NCBI RefSeq assembly: GCF_014534645.1 | Contig: NZ_JACVQF010000200.1 | Location: forward strand, 434,001-498,000 | From: Streptomyces griseicoloratus | GTDB taxonomy: Bacteria > Actinomycetota > Actinomycetes > Streptomycetales > Streptomycetaceae | Direction: 5' to 3' | Length of the DNA: 64,000 nucleotides | Shown: positions 63,627 to 64,000 of the stretch, piece after piece | Layout: the number at the start of each line of letters is the position of its first letter | Numbering within the stretch: the first letter of the stretch is position 1 | Translations under genes and position numbers: made by a program | The notes under the pieces: generated by a model | Told to the model about the DNA's origin: nothing | Database searches by the model: none | Seen by the model: the letters and a program-made list of their open reading frames with translations, nothing else

Positions 63627-63791
63627 TCAGCGTTCCTCGCGGAAGGGGACGTGCTGCCCGGCCACCGGGTCGTACTTGCGCAGGACGAGCCGGTCGGGGT
63701 CGTTGAGCCGGTTCTTGCGCGTCACGTAGGTGACGCCGGTCCCGGCGGTCGACTTCAGCCGGACGACCGGGCGTGCGGTGCTGCGTGCCAT
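63627..63791 (-). CDS. rpmG: Ribosomal protein L33, zinc-independent paralogue
   Basis: 54 residues ([19 protein letters not shown]...[21 protein letters not shown]...). Lacks the CxxC pairs of zinc-binding L33. ATG with AGGAG upstream. First gene of the small operon with rpmJ. Replaces the zinc form of L33 to free zinc during starvation, by analogy. Confidence 0.93.
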   Translation of the reverse strand: MARSTARPVVRLKSTAGTGVTYVTRKNRLNDPDRLVLRKYDPVAGQHVPFREER

Positions 63792-63889
63792 GGGTGCTCC
63801 TCTCGACCGCCGCGCGGCTGCGGTTCTGACCCGCGCATGTCAGTCGCCCCAGTCAACACCGTCCGCCGCCGGCGCATTCCCGGGCCGTT

Positions 63890-64000
63890 TCAGCAGCCCT
63901 GCCACAGCCGGGTCATCACCCGCACCCCGAAGCGCAGGCCCTCCAGCGGTACCCGTTCGTCGACGCCGTGGAAGAGGCGGCCGTAGTCGAGGTCGTGGGG
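63890..64000 (-). CDS. M20-family dipeptidase, C-terminal end (cut by window edge)
   Basis: 36 codons to the stop: LDYGRLFHGVDERVPLEGL and FGVRVMTRLWQGC match the extreme C-terminus of M20/ArgE-DapE peptidases (the 'HGVDERV' metal-site His region). The start lies right of the window. Confidence 0.75.
   Translation of the reverse strand, partial: PHDLDYGRLFHGVDERVPLEGLRFGVRVMTRLWQGC

Overview
The window is high-GC actinobacterial chromosome, almost certainly Streptomyces. The evidence is strong G/C bias at third codon positions, many GTG starts, short ATGA/GTGA overlaps inside operons, a furA-katG pair, a zinc-independent L36/L33 pair, and a nar2-type nitrate reductase beside a DevS/DevR (OsdK/OsdR)-like two-component system, as I recall from the S. 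coelicolor SCO0203-SCO0219 region. It has the patchy character of a chromosome arm: conserved stress genes mixed with decayed genes and transposase fragments.

Layout. 1-2179: peroxide defence (katG start, furA, pirin). 2180-11905: a low-gene-density, heavily remodelled stretch with a TerC protein, a frameshifted AI-2E-type permease, IS110-like and Tn3 transposase remnants, two TetR/SDR divergons with visible palindromic operators, and a Crp/Fnr regulator. 11886-21392: a Sua5/TsaC enzyme, beta-carbonic anhydrase, an extra MurF, a broken PP2C phosphatase, an NfeD/band-7 membrane pair, two Na+/H+ antiporters (NhaA and CPA1) and an IS5-type transposase fragment.

21432-36293 is a hypoxia/nitrate island: narK, a PPOX-fold flavin protein, narGHJI, flavohaemoglobin hmp, a two-GAF histidine kinase, a NarL/LuxR response regulator, a SLOG-like protein, a regulator-like cNMP-domain protein without HTH, and a DUF1876 protein. 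Several intergenic regions here share a 14-bp palindrome GGGCCG-NN-CGGCCC, a candidate binding site for the response regulator. 36931-43420 holds a glutamate-cysteine ligase-like enzyme, a class II glutamine amidotransferase, PPK2, a HAD-like protein, an AraC/GyrI-like regulator, a DUF350 protein and an SRPBCC protein.

43693-49128 is a sulfur-scavenging operon: a 24-codon leader peptide ending in Cys-Arg, then a sulfonate-type ABC transporter (lipoprotein, permease, ATPase), an NtaA/DszA-type flavin monooxygenase and, translationally coupled to it, a Tat-exported vanadium-haloperoxidase-like enzyme with its whole metal-binding motif. 49133-59903 is a carbohydrate-catabolic regulon of two divergent operons: two cytoplasmic (alpha/alpha)6 glycosidases, a TIM-barrel isomerase and an MDR oxidoreductase on the left; a CUT1 ABC transporter, ROK repressor and Gfo/Idh/MocA oxidoreductase on the right. 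A GTYGACAA palindrome lies between them. 60095-64000 has a secreted subtilase, an exonuclease-BRCT-TerD fusion, zinc-free ribosomal proteins L36 and L33, and the C-terminus of an M20 peptidase. I saw no rRNA, tRNA or CRISPR array.
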